Shown in pieces: positions 8,789 to 16,578 of a DNA stretch of 64,000 bases. Source of the stretch: an uncultured Actinomycetes bacterium (GTDB taxonomy: Bacteria > Actinomycetota > Acidimicrobiia > Acidimicrobiales > RAAP-2); the NCBI GenBank assembly GCA_903825895.1, contig CAIKCI010000012.1, forward strand, positions 32,322-96,321. The letters are read 5' to 3'. The notes below the pieces were generated by a model that worked only from the letters and a program-made list of their open reading frames with translations, searched no databases and was not told where the DNA came from. The first letter of the stretch is position 1; every line of letters begins with the position of its first letter. Position numbers and translations under genes: made by a program.

Positions 8789-9136
8789 ATGCCGATGAAC
8801 GAACAGTGCAAACATTTCCAGTCGCGAACCTATGACTCAGGAGAGGTCGCGCGATTCTGTGAATTGGATCTGGCTCCAGAGGCCCCCTGGCGTTGTCCTG
8901 AAAACTGTCCTTCCTATGCTCCTCGTCTGGCCGACGTGGGATGGGCGCACGGCACCTTGATCGAGCCAGCTATTGAGGATGAGCCCCAAGGCGACCCCGC
9001 TGAGATTGCAGCGCTCCTCGAGTCAGCGGTTGAGATCGTCAATGAAGTAGCCCCTGAAATCTTGGCCGAAGTGCGAGCCCAGGACGCAGCGCAAGCTCGT
9101 AAGGCAGGCCGCAAGTGGTGGCGCTTTGGTCGTTGA
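8789..9136 (+). CDS. small Cys-containing hypothetical protein
   Basis: A 115-residue protein from the ATG at 8789. The N-terminal third has four cysteines in the pattern NEQCKHF, FCELD, RCPENCPSY, which looks like a small metal (zinc) knuckle. The rest is acidic and alpha-helical, with an alanine-rich helix, and ends in a basic, aromatic KWWRFGR tail. I do not recognise the family. A CACAAT hexamer lies 6 nt before the ATG. Its stop codon sits in the loop of a perfect terminator hairpin shared with the convergent SDR gene. Confidence 0.6.
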   Translation: MPMNEQCKHFQSRTYDSGEVARFCELDLAPEAPWRCPENCPSYAPRLADVGWAHGTLIEPAIEDEPQGDPAEIAALLESAVEIVNEVAPEILAEVRAQDAAQARKAGRKWWRFGR

Positions 9137-9147
9137 AGACCAAAGCG
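9122..9147. terminator. bidirectional terminator hairpin containing a stop codon
   Basis: CGCTTTGGTC and GACCAAAGCG form a perfect 10-bp stem around GTTGAA. The loop holds the TGA stop of the Cys-containing protein, so the left arm is coding (RFGR). It lies between two convergent genes. The downstream TTCTCT is only weakly T-rich. Confidence 0.6.
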
Positions 9148-9151
9148 TTCT

Positions 9152-9961
9152 CTAGAAGTCTTTAAATAAGGGAAGAACTTCGGGGGTGATTCCCCAGAGC
9201 GACTTAATCGTTGCGCCGCCGTCAACGACCAAGTTCTGTCCAGTGATCCGAGCTGCGAGATCAGAGGAGAGGAACAATACGGCCTTGCCAACATCACTTC
9301 CCCTAGGAGCGAGGAGGGGATTTAAGGTATCAACCGCCCAGTGGTCTTCGTTTTGGTCTTCATTCCCAGCCGCCACATTTCCTGGAGCCACGGTATTGAC
9401 ACGAATGCCGAAACGACCGAGTTCATCAGCCATCGTTTTCGCCATCGAGATCAGTCCCGCCTTGGCAGCGCCGTAGGCGACGTGAAAGCCAGAGGCCGCT
9501 ATACCATCAACGGAAGCCAATGCGACCATGGACCCCCCAGTCTGTTGAGCAATCATCTGGCGGCTGACCGCACGAAAGAGATAAAAGGCTTGGCTGAGGT
9601 TGTTCAGGATTGCTTGATCCCACTGTTCGTCGGTGAACTCCTCGACTGCATTCCACGTTGCTTTCCCGATGATGTCCACGCAGACGTCGATGCCACCAAG
9701 TTCACGAACGACATCGCTCACCGCGCGGTTTACTTCGTCGGGTTTTGTCATATCGGCCAACACCGAAAAGGCCTTGCCGCCCTGGCTCTGAATCTCAGCG
9801 ACAATGTCCCTTGCTCGACCTTGATCGATGTCAATACAGGCAACCGTGGCACCGGCTTCGGCGAGCAGGAGGGCACTATGGCGGCCATGGCCGGCCCGGC
9901 CCGGGATATATCCGGCGCCAGAAATGATGGCTCGCTTCCCAGCGAGGCCAAAGTCAATCAT
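9152..9961 (-). CDS. SDR family NAD(P)-dependent oxidoreductase
   Basis: A 269-residue short-chain dehydrogenase. The cofactor loop is SGAGYIPGRAGHG, longer than the standard TGxxxGxG. An acidic residue after the second strand (CIDID) suggests NAD. The catalytic Tyr and Lys are in YGAAK, after the Ser-containing ALASVDG segment. The end motif GQNLVVDGG is typical. It is last in a minus-strand operon after a crotonase and an NTF2-like protein, and its ATG overlaps the NTF2 stop in ATGA. Substrate is unknown; the context suggests acyl-CoA or small-ring catabolism. Confidence 0.87.
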   Translation of the reverse strand: MIDFGLAGKRAIISGAGYIPGRAGHGRHSALLLAEAGATVACIDIDQGRARDIVAEIQSQGGKAFSVLADMTKPDEVNRAVSDVVRELGGIDVCVDIIGKATWNAVEEFTDEQWDQAILNNLSQAFYLFRAVSRQMIAQQTGGSMVALASVDGIAASGFHVAYGAAKAGLISMAKTMADELGRFGIRVNTVAPGNVAAGNEDQNEDHWAVDTLNPLLAPRGSDVGKAVLFLSSDLAARITGQNLVVDGGATIKSLWGITPEVLPLFKDF

Positions 9962-10398
9962 GAAGCGGTCTCATCGGATTGGTAGCCAGCGGCAATCTCT
10001 TCGATCCACCACACCGGTGCAGCGTTGAGAAGTGTTTGAAGATCCCAATAGTCGACCCAGCGTGTAATCACGCCGTCCTCAAGTTCGTGGACCGAGGTAA
10101 AGCCAAACGAAACGGTCTCACCCGTCTTCCACTTCCACTCCTCCACGTGTTCTGTGACGACTACTTCTCCTTCGCTAATCATCAAGATTGGCTTGTGGCG
10201 ATACTCCTCAAGTAAGGCGATACCGAGGCGCAAGCGAGCGATGATTTGCTCAGGCCCGACCGCTAGGTCGTCAGCTGGAGTAGCGATATCGGTGTAGGTG
10301 CTGGTGGGGCCAAAAAATGAAGCGAGCGTGTCAAAGTCACGCTGGTAGAGCGTATCCCAGAAGCGCTGGACTGTTGCTTTATTCTCAGTTGCTGACAT
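9958..10398 (-). CDS. NTF2/SnoaL-like protein (limonene-epoxide hydrolase-like fold)
   Basis: A 146-residue cone-shaped alpha/beta NTF2-fold protein. It starts with a helix (TVQRFWDTLYQRD), followed by DTLASFFGPTSTYTD, a central EEYRHKPILMISEGEVVVTEHVEE split in the usual strand pattern, and a terminal WVDYWDL segment. Proteins of this fold act as small isomerases, dehydratases or epoxide hydrolases. Asp and Arg residues in the WVDYWD region could line a pocket, but no specific family signature is secure. An AAAGG ribosome site precedes the ATG. The gene sits between the crotonase and SDR genes in one operon. Confidence 0.75.
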   Translation of the reverse strand: MSATENKATVQRFWDTLYQRDFDTLASFFGPTSTYTDIATPADDLAVGPEQIIARLRLGIALLEEYRHKPILMISEGEVVVTEHVEEWKWKTGETVSFGFTSVHELEDGVITRWVDYWDLQTLLNAAPVWWIEEIAAGYQSDETAS

Positions 10399-10449
10399 GG
10401 TGTTGGCCTTTCTTGTTCGTGAGAAATGTTGGTAGAAAACTACGAGTGG

Positions 10450-11292
10450 TCATGAGCCAGTGAACTTTGGCGGACGCTTTTCCATGAAGGCGATCATCGC
10501 CTCTTGGAGATCGTTGGACGCCAGATGAATGGAGTTCCACTGAGCGACGAATTCAAGACCCTCGTCAACGGTTTTGCCGTCACCTGCGTCGATCACTGCT
10601 TTCGTCCCTTCAACGGCAAGCGGAGAGTTCGCTGCGATTTCTTCTGCCAGATTGTGGGCTTCGGCAAGGACTGCATGACGGTCTCCTTGCGCATGATTCA
10701 CCAGACCGATCTCAGCGGCTCGGGTAGCGGTGATGTCCATGCCCGTGTAAGCGAGTTCTTTCACGTGACCCATGCCGATGATCTTCGGGAGACGCTGAAG
10801 GCTTCCGATGTCAGCCACGATGGCAATTTTGGCTTCTCGGACTGAGAAGACGGCATCACTTGATGCAAGTCGGATATCGCACGCGGCGATGAGGTCAACC
10901 CCCCCACCTATGCAGTAGCCGTGGATGGCGGCGATGACGGGCTTCGGACATTTTTCAACCGAGGAGACCGAATCTTGCAGCCGTCTGATCATGGCGTAAG
11001 TGCCTGCATTCTTCTTTTCGGCCTCCGGGGCATCGGAGCCGCTTCCATGGCCACCCGCCATGAGTGCCGCCCCCATTTCTTTGATGTCGAGGCCGACGGA
11101 GAAGTGCTTACCTTTCGCCGCGATCACGATGCAACGGATCTCGGAATCGCAGGAGAGTTCGTTGATGGCGAGAGGGAGGTCGTTCCAAAAGTCGCTCCCC
11201 ATTGCGTTGAGGGCCTCCGGCCGATCAAGCCACAAGGTCGCAACATGACCCTTTTTCTCGATCGTGATGACTGACGATGCAAAGGCGTCCAT
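10450..11292 (-). CDS. enoyl-CoA hydratase/isomerase (crotonase) family protein
   Basis: A 280-residue crotonase. The oxyanion-hole segments are KGKHFSVGLDIKEMG and GYCIGGGVDLIAACD, with AEIGLVNHA downstream. Catalytic-position residues fall in the SVREAKIAIVADIG segment, where the Asp of VADIG resembles the delta3,5-delta2,4-dienoyl-CoA isomerase type rather than the Glu/Glu pair of classic hydratases. An isomerase is therefore quite possible. A GAGGAGGAG ribosome site lies before the ATG, and a TAGGAT -10-like hexamer is further upstream. It is the first gene of a three-gene minus-strand operon. Confidence 0.88.
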   Translation of the reverse strand: MDAFASSVITIEKKGHVATLWLDRPEALNAMGSDFWNDLPLAINELSCDSEIRCIVIAAKGKHFSVGLDIKEMGAALMAGGHGSGSDAPEAEKKNAGTYAMIRRLQDSVSSVEKCPKPVIAAIHGYCIGGGVDLIAACDIRLASSDAVFSVREAKIAIVADIGSLQRLPKIIGMGHVKELAYTGMDITATRAAEIGLVNHAQGDRHAVLAEAHNLAEEIAANSPLAVEGTKAVIDAGDGKTVDEGLEFVAQWNSIHLASNDLQEAMIAFMEKRPPKFTGS

Positions 11293-11385
11293 AGATTTCT
11301 CCTCCTCATTGGCGGCCAGTGGACATCCTAGGTGCCAAGGGTCATCCGGGAAAGAGAGCCTGGGGAGGCCACTACACTAAGAGAT

Positions 11386-11407
11386 GGCCCTTCTTTTGTG
11401 GAAGGCC
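11386..11407 (+). repeat. hairpin upstream of sufD
   Basis: GGCCCTTC and GAAGGCC can pair with one bulged C around TTTTGTG, just before the AAAGGA ribosome site of sufD. It could influence sufD translation if transcribed. Confidence 0.25.
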
Positions 11408-11425
11408 ACCGCGAAAGGATAACCG

Positions 11426-12664
11426 TTGCCCCTCAAGACCCTTGAATCTGTGGCCGACTTCGGTGGCCCCAAGTGGTTAGTTGATCGACGCGAAGAAGGT
11501 CGTAGTGCCTTTGAGCGCATGGGAATTCCGAGTGCCACCCAAGAGGTCTGGCGATATTCGCCCATCGGGAACTTAGAGCTTGAGCGATTCGCTCCAGCAT
11601 TGGCGGAAAAGGTTAATGAAGACATCATCCCGCCCCAACTTCTCGAAAACGCAGCGACCGTTGTCCGGGTTCTTGGGGGCACTCCTCAGATCGCCAGTCA
11701 CGACCTCGCTGGCCTGAGCGTGACTACCGCATCAGCTCACGCCGAGGGCCAGGAACTTCTCGGTTCCGTCGTCGGGGGTAATGAGGCGATCGTTGCCCTC
11801 AACGATGGCTATCTCAGTGATGCCATCATCATTGACGTCAAGCGGGGCGCGCTGATTGAACAACCAATCGTGATTGTCCATCATGTCGCCCCCGGAGCAT
11901 CGTTTCCCCGCACTTTTGTGCGGATGGGAGATGGCGCAGTGGCAACCGTCATTGAAGTGGCGATTGGGGGCGCTGGTGAAACACTCAATGTGCCGGTGAC
12001 GGAGATGGACGTGGCCGAACGAGCGAATCTTCGCTACGGGGCAATCCAACTTCTTGGCAGCGAGGCATGGCACATGGCCACCATCGACGCAAAGGTTGAG
12101 AAAGACGGAGTCATCAACCAGTTCACGGCAGGCCTCGGAGGGCGGTATGACCGCTGTCGAAGCGATGTTGCCCTCGTCGGCCAAGGAGCGTCGAGCATGT
12201 TGCGAGCGACGTACTTGGGCAGCGGTGAGCAGATCCATGACTTGCGAACAAAACAAGACCATATTGCGCCAAAGACCCAAAGTGATCTTCTCTGCAAAGG
12301 TGCAGTGTTTGGGACCTCGAGGTCGATCTACACGGGCTTGATCAAAATGCAGAGAGGGGCGATGCGATCAGACGCGATGCAGACGAACCACAACTTGGTG
12401 CTTTCAGAAACAGCTCGTGCGGACAGTGTCCCGAACCTGGATATTACCGAAAACGATGTCCGCTGCTCTCATGCATCGACGGTTGGGCCCATCGATGAAG
12501 ACCAGCGCTACTACCTTGAATCACGTGGCATTGATCCCGAGCACGCCCAAGGATTACTGGTGCGAGGATTCTTCAAAGATCTTCTCGATAGGACGACCGT
12601 GCCTATCGCTCCAGCACTCGCTGGTCTCGTGATTGAAGAGCGCGTTGAGGAAGAGGGAATCTAA
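11426..12664 (+). CDS. sufD: Fe-S cluster assembly protein SufD
   Basis: A 412-residue SufD, the SufB paralogue of the SufBCD scaffold complex. The C-terminal half has the family features LYTGLIK-type strand repeats, MRSDAMQTNHNLVLS, ENDVRCSHASTVGPIDEDQ and YYLESRGIDPEHAQGLLVRGF. The start is a TTG at 11426 with AAAGGA 8 nt upstream. It is the first gene of the plus-strand operon sufD-Rieske-sufC, coupled to the next gene by TAATG. It does not follow sufB directly, as it usually does in actinobacteria. Confidence 0.94.
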   Translation: MPLKTLESVADFGGPKWLVDRREEGRSAFERMGIPSATQEVWRYSPIGNLELERFAPALAEKVNEDIIPPQLLENAATVVRVLGGTPQIASHDLAGLSVTTASAHAEGQELLGSVVGGNEAIVALNDGYLSDAIIIDVKRGALIEQPIVIVHHVAPGASFPRTFVRMGDGAVATVIEVAIGGAGETLNVPVTEMDVAERANLRYGAIQLLGSEAWHMATIDAKVEKDGVINQFTAGLGGRYDRCRSDVALVGQGASSMLRATYLGSGEQIHDLRTKQDHIAPKTQSDLLCKGAVFGTSRSIYTGLIKMQRGAMRSDAMQTNHNLVLSETARADSVPNLDITENDVRCSHASTVGPIDEDQRYYLESRGIDPEHAQGLLVRGFFKDLLDRTTVPIAPALAGLVIEERVEEEGI

Positions 12665-12978
12665 TGACGGTGATCCCCCTGTGTCCCTTTGACGAATTAG
12701 TTGATGGCACGTCACGACGCTTCCCTCTTGATCACATGGCGCTTGCAGTGGTGCGAATCGGCGATGAAGTCTTTTGCATTAACGATCGTTGCAGTCATGA
12801 GGATTTCTCGCTTTCCGAAGGTGAAGTCCTGGTCGAAGAAAAAGAACTTGAGTGTGCACGTCACGGAGCAACATTTCGGCTGGACGATGGAACGCCTTGT
12901 TCTTTTCCAGCAACGACAGGGGTGGCCACCTATCACGTAGCAGTTCGAGACGGAATGGTTGAGGTGACCTTGCCATGA
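12664..12978 (+). CDS. Rieske-type ferredoxin of the suf operon
   Basis: A 104-residue Rieske [2Fe-2S] protein. Ligand pairs are C-x-H in RCSHEDF and C-x-x-H in ECARHGATF, separated by about 17 residues, as in the ferredoxin components of dioxygenases and nitrite-reductase small subunits. Such proteins are commonly found inside actinobacterial suf operons, where they probably pass electrons or clusters; the precise role is unresolved. Its ATG overlaps the sufD stop (TAATG), and its end overlaps the sufC start (ATGA), so the three genes are translationally coupled. Confidence 0.9.
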   Translation: MTVIPLCPFDELVDGTSRRFPLDHMALAVVRIGDEVFCINDRCSHEDFSLSEGEVLVEEKELECARHGATFRLDDGTPCSFPATTGVATYHVAVRDGMVEVTLP

Positions 12979-13700
12979 GTAGCCATGAATTAGTGATTTC
13001 TCATCTGACAGCCACTGCGGCGGGCAAAGAAGTCCTGACGGGAGTAAATCTCACTGTAAAGAGTGGCGAAGTCCACGTCATCATGGGTCCGAATGGATCG
13101 GGAAAGTCAACGCTGGCTCACGCGCTGATGGGTCGACCCGGCACGGTCATCACCGGAGGATCAATCACGCTTGATGGCAAAGAACTCGTAGGGCTCGCTC
13201 CCCATGAGCGAGCTCAGGCGGGGCTCTTCCTTGCTCTTCAACAGCCAGTGGAAGTGCCAGGAGTTTCTGTCCGTGATGCACTCGTGGCCGCTGGAGTCGG
13301 AGCATCTGACATCGAAGGAACCCTGTTGCGCGAAGCCGCAGCCGTGGGTCTTCGCAGTGACCTTCTCGATCGTCCCTTGAATGTTGATCTTTCGGGAGGC
13401 GAAGCGAAGAGGAACGAAATTGTGCAATTAGCTGCGCTCCAGCCAGCCATTGCCGTGCTTGACGAGATCGACTCTGGGCTTGATGTTGACGCCCTTGGTG
13501 CAGTGTCTCGCCGCATCGAAGAAGCGACCAAGGAGTGGAACCTGGGGGTTCTGGCCATCACGCACTTCCAACGCCTCCTTGACGAGCTGCATGCTGATGT
13601 GATTCATGTGCTGGTCGGAGGAAAAATCGTCAAGAGCGGTGGACCGGAACTCGCAAAAGAACTCGAAGCAACTGGTTATTCAGCGTTTCAGACCGCTTGA
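12975..13700 (+). CDS. sufC: Fe-S assembly ATPase SufC (copy 1)
   Basis: A 241-residue ABC-type ATPase of the SufBCD complex. The Walker A is GPNGSGKST, the Q-loop region FLALQQPVEVPGVS, the signature LSGGEAKRNE, and the Walker B/D-loop VLDEIDSGLDVDALG, followed by the H-loop in AITHFQRLL. All catalytic motifs are intact. A second sufC lies 2 kb away on the other strand, at 15782. This copy is in the sufD operon and presumably pairs with SufD. The signature and Walker B differ slightly from copy 2 (SGGERKRNE, LDETDSGLD). Confidence 0.93.
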   Translation: MSSHELVISHLTATAAGKEVLTGVNLTVKSGEVHVIMGPNGSGKSTLAHALMGRPGTVITGGSITLDGKELVGLAPHERAQAGLFLALQQPVEVPGVSVRDALVAAGVGASDIEGTLLREAAAVGLRSDLLDRPLNVDLSGGEAKRNEIVQLAALQPAIAVLDEIDSGLDVDALGAVSRRIEEATKEWNLGVLAITHFQRLLDELHADVIHVLVGGKIVKSGGPELAKELEATGYSAFQTA

Positions 13701-13718
13701 GAATTGAGTGGGAAATAG

Positions 13719-13740
13719 CTTTTTGGGGCTTGCCAAAAAG
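13719..13740. terminator. hairpin terminator after sufC
   Basis: CTTTTTGG and CCAAAAAG form a perfect 8-bp stem around GGCTTG, 18 bp after the sufC stop. Each strand has a T-run in the stem itself, as in bidirectional terminators. It would end the sufD-Rieske-sufC operon. Confidence 0.6.
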
Positions 13741-13743
13741 ATT

Positions 13744-13945
13744 ATGGCTCGCTCATTTGCGACGTCTCAGGCTGTTGGGATGAGCGAATCTCTTGACAGA
13801 TTTCCCAAACTCCTGCGCTGACCACGTCATCATCACCAACATGGTGCGTACTTCAATGGTGGAGATGTCTGTCGGAAATGTCGTGATGGGGGAACATCGT
13901 GATGATGCTTTCTACAAGTTCTCTGTTTCTTCAGATGACGATTAG
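13744..13945 (+). pseudogene. possible small gene or frameshifted remnant
   Basis: The segment begins with an ATG (MARSFATSQAVGMSESLDR...) that stops after 25 residues. An overlapping frame continues from about 13795 to the TAG at 13943 as ...LTDFPNSCADHVIITN and onward to FYKFSVSSDDD. The second part has protein-like composition, while its own frame has no good start codon, so one base change near 13795 may have split a protein of about 65 residues. No family is recognised. Confidence 0.3.
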
Positions 13946-14054
13946 TCCGGGTACCAGAACTATGGCAATCTCTAGAAGCGGGCAAACTGCTCAACATCAG
14001 CAGCTAATACCTCAAGATCAGATGGCGAAGAGCTCACTCCTGAGAGCGTTGTTG

Positions 14055-14528
14055 CTAGGAGGGAAGGTCGCCGAGAGCTTGGATCAAGGTGTTCCAACTC
14101 AAGGTGGCGCATTTGATGCGAACGGGGAACTTCACGACACCTTGCAGCGCTGCGAGTTCACCAAGTGCCTTGAGATCAATTGGCTGTTCCTCTGGGCTTG
14201 CGTCGGAAACTTCAAGTTGTGCTTCGTGCACGGACATAAGAGATTTGAAGATAGCGATCGTGGCCTGAGCGTCTTCGACGCTCTTACCCTTCACGGATGC
14301 GGACATCATCGAAGCGGAAGATTGGCTGATTGAACAGCCTTGACCGCCGATTTTAATGTCAGTAATCACGCCACCATTGACGTCCACTGTGACGACGACT
14401 TCGTCTCCACAGAGGGGGTTGAAGCCTTCAGCACGCAAGGCGGGAGGTGACGCCAATTCGCCTTTGTTGCGCGGTGAACGGTAGTGGTCAAGAATAATTT
14501 CTCGGTAGAGTTCTTCGAGTTCAGCCAC
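14055..14528 (-). CDS. sufU: Fe-S cluster scaffold/sulfur-relay protein SufU
   Basis: A 157-residue SufU (IscU-like). The N-terminal LYREIILDHYRSPRN is diagnostic. The zinc/cluster ligands are Cys and Asp in NPLCGDE, Cys in GQGCSIS, and Cys in RIKCATLSW, with the extra region between the second and third ligands that distinguishes SufU from IscU. SufU accepts persulfide sulfur from SufS. It is the last gene of the minus-strand operon sufC2-sufS-sufU, 18 bp after sufS. Confidence 0.94.
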   Translation of the reverse strand: MAELEELYREIILDHYRSPRNKGELASPPALRAEGFNPLCGDEVVVTVDVNGGVITDIKIGGQGCSISQSSASMMSASVKGKSVEDAQATIAIFKSLMSVHEAQLEVSDASPEEQPIDLKALGELAALQGVVKFPVRIKCATLSWNTLIQALGDLPS

Positions 14529-14546
14529 AACAGTTCCTCTTTGTGC

Positions 14547-15794
14547 TCACGTAAACAACTTAGCGGCCTGGTCAATGCCTTCGAGGAGCACTTCAATATC
14601 GTGCTCATCATTGTAGAGACCGAACGATGCTCTTGCCGTGGCCGGGACGCCCAAGAACCTCATGAGGGGTTTGGCGCAGTGATGGCCTGGGCGGACGCAG
14701 ACGCCGACGGAGTCGAGGATCTGAGCCATGTCATGGGCGTGCACCCCTTCCAGCGTGAATGAGATCACGCCGCCACGGTGCGCGCCTGGGCCTGGACCGT
14801 GGACCGTCAGGCTGTCACCAAAGCGGCCTGCTAATGCATCGAGCGCGGTGGTGGTCAGATGGAGTTCGTGGGAGCGAATCTCATCGATGCCGATGGTGTC
14901 GATGTAGCGGATTGCCTCTGAGAGCCCAATGGCCTCAGCGATGGGTGGCGTCCCCGCTTCAAAACGCTGGGGTGGATCGGCGGCGAGGAACCCGTCAGTC
15001 TTCACGTCAAGGATCATGCCTCCGCCACCAAGAAAGGGCGGCATGGCAGCCAAGAGTTCGCGTCGACCCCACAGCACGCCGATACCAGTTGGCCCCAGGA
15101 CCTTGTGTCCCGAGAAGGAAAGAAAGTCGAGATCATCGGCAACTACGTTGGTGCCTAAATGCGGGACGCTCTGGGCGCCATCAACGTGGATCAGGGCGCC
15201 TGCAGCGTGAGCGCGAGCGGCGAGTTCCCGGATCGGGTTAATTGTCCCAAGCACATTGGACATTGCCGTGATGCTCAGAAGCTTTGCCCCCTCGAGGAGA
15301 GCATCGAGATCATCGAGAATCAAAAATCCTTCGCTGTCGACCGTGATCCATCGGATCTCAAATCCCAATCGAGCGCTCAGCATCTGCCATGGGACGATAT
15401 TTGCGTGATGCTCCATAATGCTGAGAACGACAGCATCGCCAGGGCCCAGGTTGGTAGCCCCCCAACTATTTGCCAACAGGTTGATGGATTCAGTGGTGTT
15501 CTTCGTGAAGACGATTTCCTCGGCTGGATGGACCGCCCCTAGGAATGCTCCGACCACCTGGCGAGATCGCTCAAAGAGGATCGTGGCCTCTTCGGCCGTG
15601 GAATAGACGCCACGGTGGACATTGGCGTGGGTCGTGGCGTAGTAGTGACTCATGGCATCGATGACGACATGGGGTTGCAGCGACGATGCACCAGAGTCGA
15701 GGTAGATAATGGGTCGATCGTGAACGGTGCGCTCAAGCAGTGGGAAGTCTTTTTTGATCTTGGCGACGTCGAATGTTTTGCTCACGATTGCCAT
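14547..15794 (-). CDS. sufS: cysteine desulfurase SufS
   Basis: A 415-residue PLP-dependent group II cysteine desulfurase. The PLP Lys lies in SFSGHKVLGPTGIG, DGAQSVPHL supplies the cofactor Asp, and the active-site Cys is in VRPGHHCAKPLM on the short loop typical of SufS. It converts Cys to Ala and loads sulfur onto SufU. The ATG at 15794 overlaps the end of the second sufC by 13 nt, so the two are coupled. Length is standard. Confidence 0.95.
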   Translation of the reverse strand: MAIVSKTFDVAKIKKDFPLLERTVHDRPIIYLDSGASSLQPHVVIDAMSHYYATTHANVHRGVYSTAEEATILFERSRQVVGAFLGAVHPAEEIVFTKNTTESINLLANSWGATNLGPGDAVVLSIMEHHANIVPWQMLSARLGFEIRWITVDSEGFLILDDLDALLEGAKLLSITAMSNVLGTINPIRELAARAHAAGALIHVDGAQSVPHLGTNVVADDLDFLSFSGHKVLGPTGIGVLWGRRELLAAMPPFLGGGGMILDVKTDGFLAADPPQRFEAGTPPIAEAIGLSEAIRYIDTIGIDEIRSHELHLTTTALDALAGRFGDSLTVHGPGPGAHRGGVISFTLEGVHAHDMAQILDSVGVCVRPGHHCAKPLMRFLGVPATARASFGLYNDEHDIEVLLEGIDQAAKLFT

Positions 15795-16531
15795 GCCTCG
15801 TAGCCGTTGGTTTCAACTTCTGCAGCAAGTTCTGGTCCACCAGAAGCGACGATCCGGCCGTCAACCAAGATGTGGACAACGTCAGGGTTAAGTTCGTTCA
15901 AGAGGCGCTGATAATGAGTGACCACCAAGACGCCGAGGTCGGGACGCTCTTGGCGGACGGTGGCGACGCCGTTGGCGACGATCTGCAGCGCATCAATGTC
16001 GAGTCCTGAGTCGGTTTCGTCCAAGATGGCCAATGTGGGCTCAAGCAACGCCATCTGAAGAATTTCATTGCGCTTGCGTTCGCCGCCCGAGAACCCTTCA
16101 TTCAAATGACGCTCGGCAAACGCCGAGTCCATCTTGAGGCGCTCCATCCACTCCATCATGTCCATTCGCACTTCGAGGACGCTGAGCTCGTCGAGACCTT
16201 TGCGCGCGGCAACTGCTTGTCGTAAGAATTGGACAACCGAAACACCACCGATGGCTTCGGGGTGTTGGAACGCCAAAAAGACCCCGGCCTTGGCCCGAGC
16301 ATCGGGTGCCCACAGTGTGATGTCTTCTCCATCGAGTTTGATTTGGCCCTCGGTAACTTGGTAAACGGGGCTACCCATGAGAACTGACGAGAGGGTGGAC
16401 TTGCCCGCTCCGTTGGGCCCCATGATGGCGTGCACCTCCCCAGCATTGACCGTCAAGTTAAGACCGTTGAGAATCTGAACATCGTCAGCAGAAGCCGCAA
16501 GGTCGATGACTTCAAGTAAGGGGTTTGCCAT
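15782..16531 (-). CDS. sufC: Fe-S assembly ATPase SufC (copy 2)
   Basis: A 249-residue SufC with Walker A GPNGAGKST, Q-loop FLAFQHPEAIGGVS, signature FSGGERKRNEIL, Walker B ILDETDSGLDIDAL and H-loop VVTHYQRLLNEL. These are the canonical SufC forms, slightly closer to the family consensus than the plus-strand copy. It heads the operon sufC2-sufS-sufU. Two sufC copies facing each other across 2.1 kb is unusual. Both appear intact, and both could serve SufB (encoded alone at 5634) and SufD. Confidence 0.93.
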   Translation of the reverse strand: MANPLLEVIDLAASADDVQILNGLNLTVNAGEVHAIMGPNGAGKSTLSSVLMGSPVYQVTEGQIKLDGEDITLWAPDARAKAGVFLAFQHPEAIGGVSVVQFLRQAVAARKGLDELSVLEVRMDMMEWMERLKMDSAFAERHLNEGFSGGERKRNEILQMALLEPTLAILDETDSGLDIDALQIVANGVATVRQERPDLGVLVVTHYQRLLNELNPDVVHILVDGRIVASGGPELAAEVETNGYEAWQS

Positions 16532-16578
16532 ACCTCAAATACTAGCGTTTTGGTCGGGAATTAAATCCGGCGACCTCT

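Larger units (their letters stand above)
13701..14054. other. 354-bp gap between sufC and sufU
   Basis: This gap holds the hairpin at 13719-13740 and the possible gene remnant at 13744-13945. From 13946 to 14054 I see no gene, RNA or repeat. Confidence 0.6.

Noticed and set aside
13701..14054. tRNA or structured RNA gene in the gap
   Set aside because: No cloverleaf or long stem-loop other than the short terminator was found; the segment reads as remnant coding sequence.
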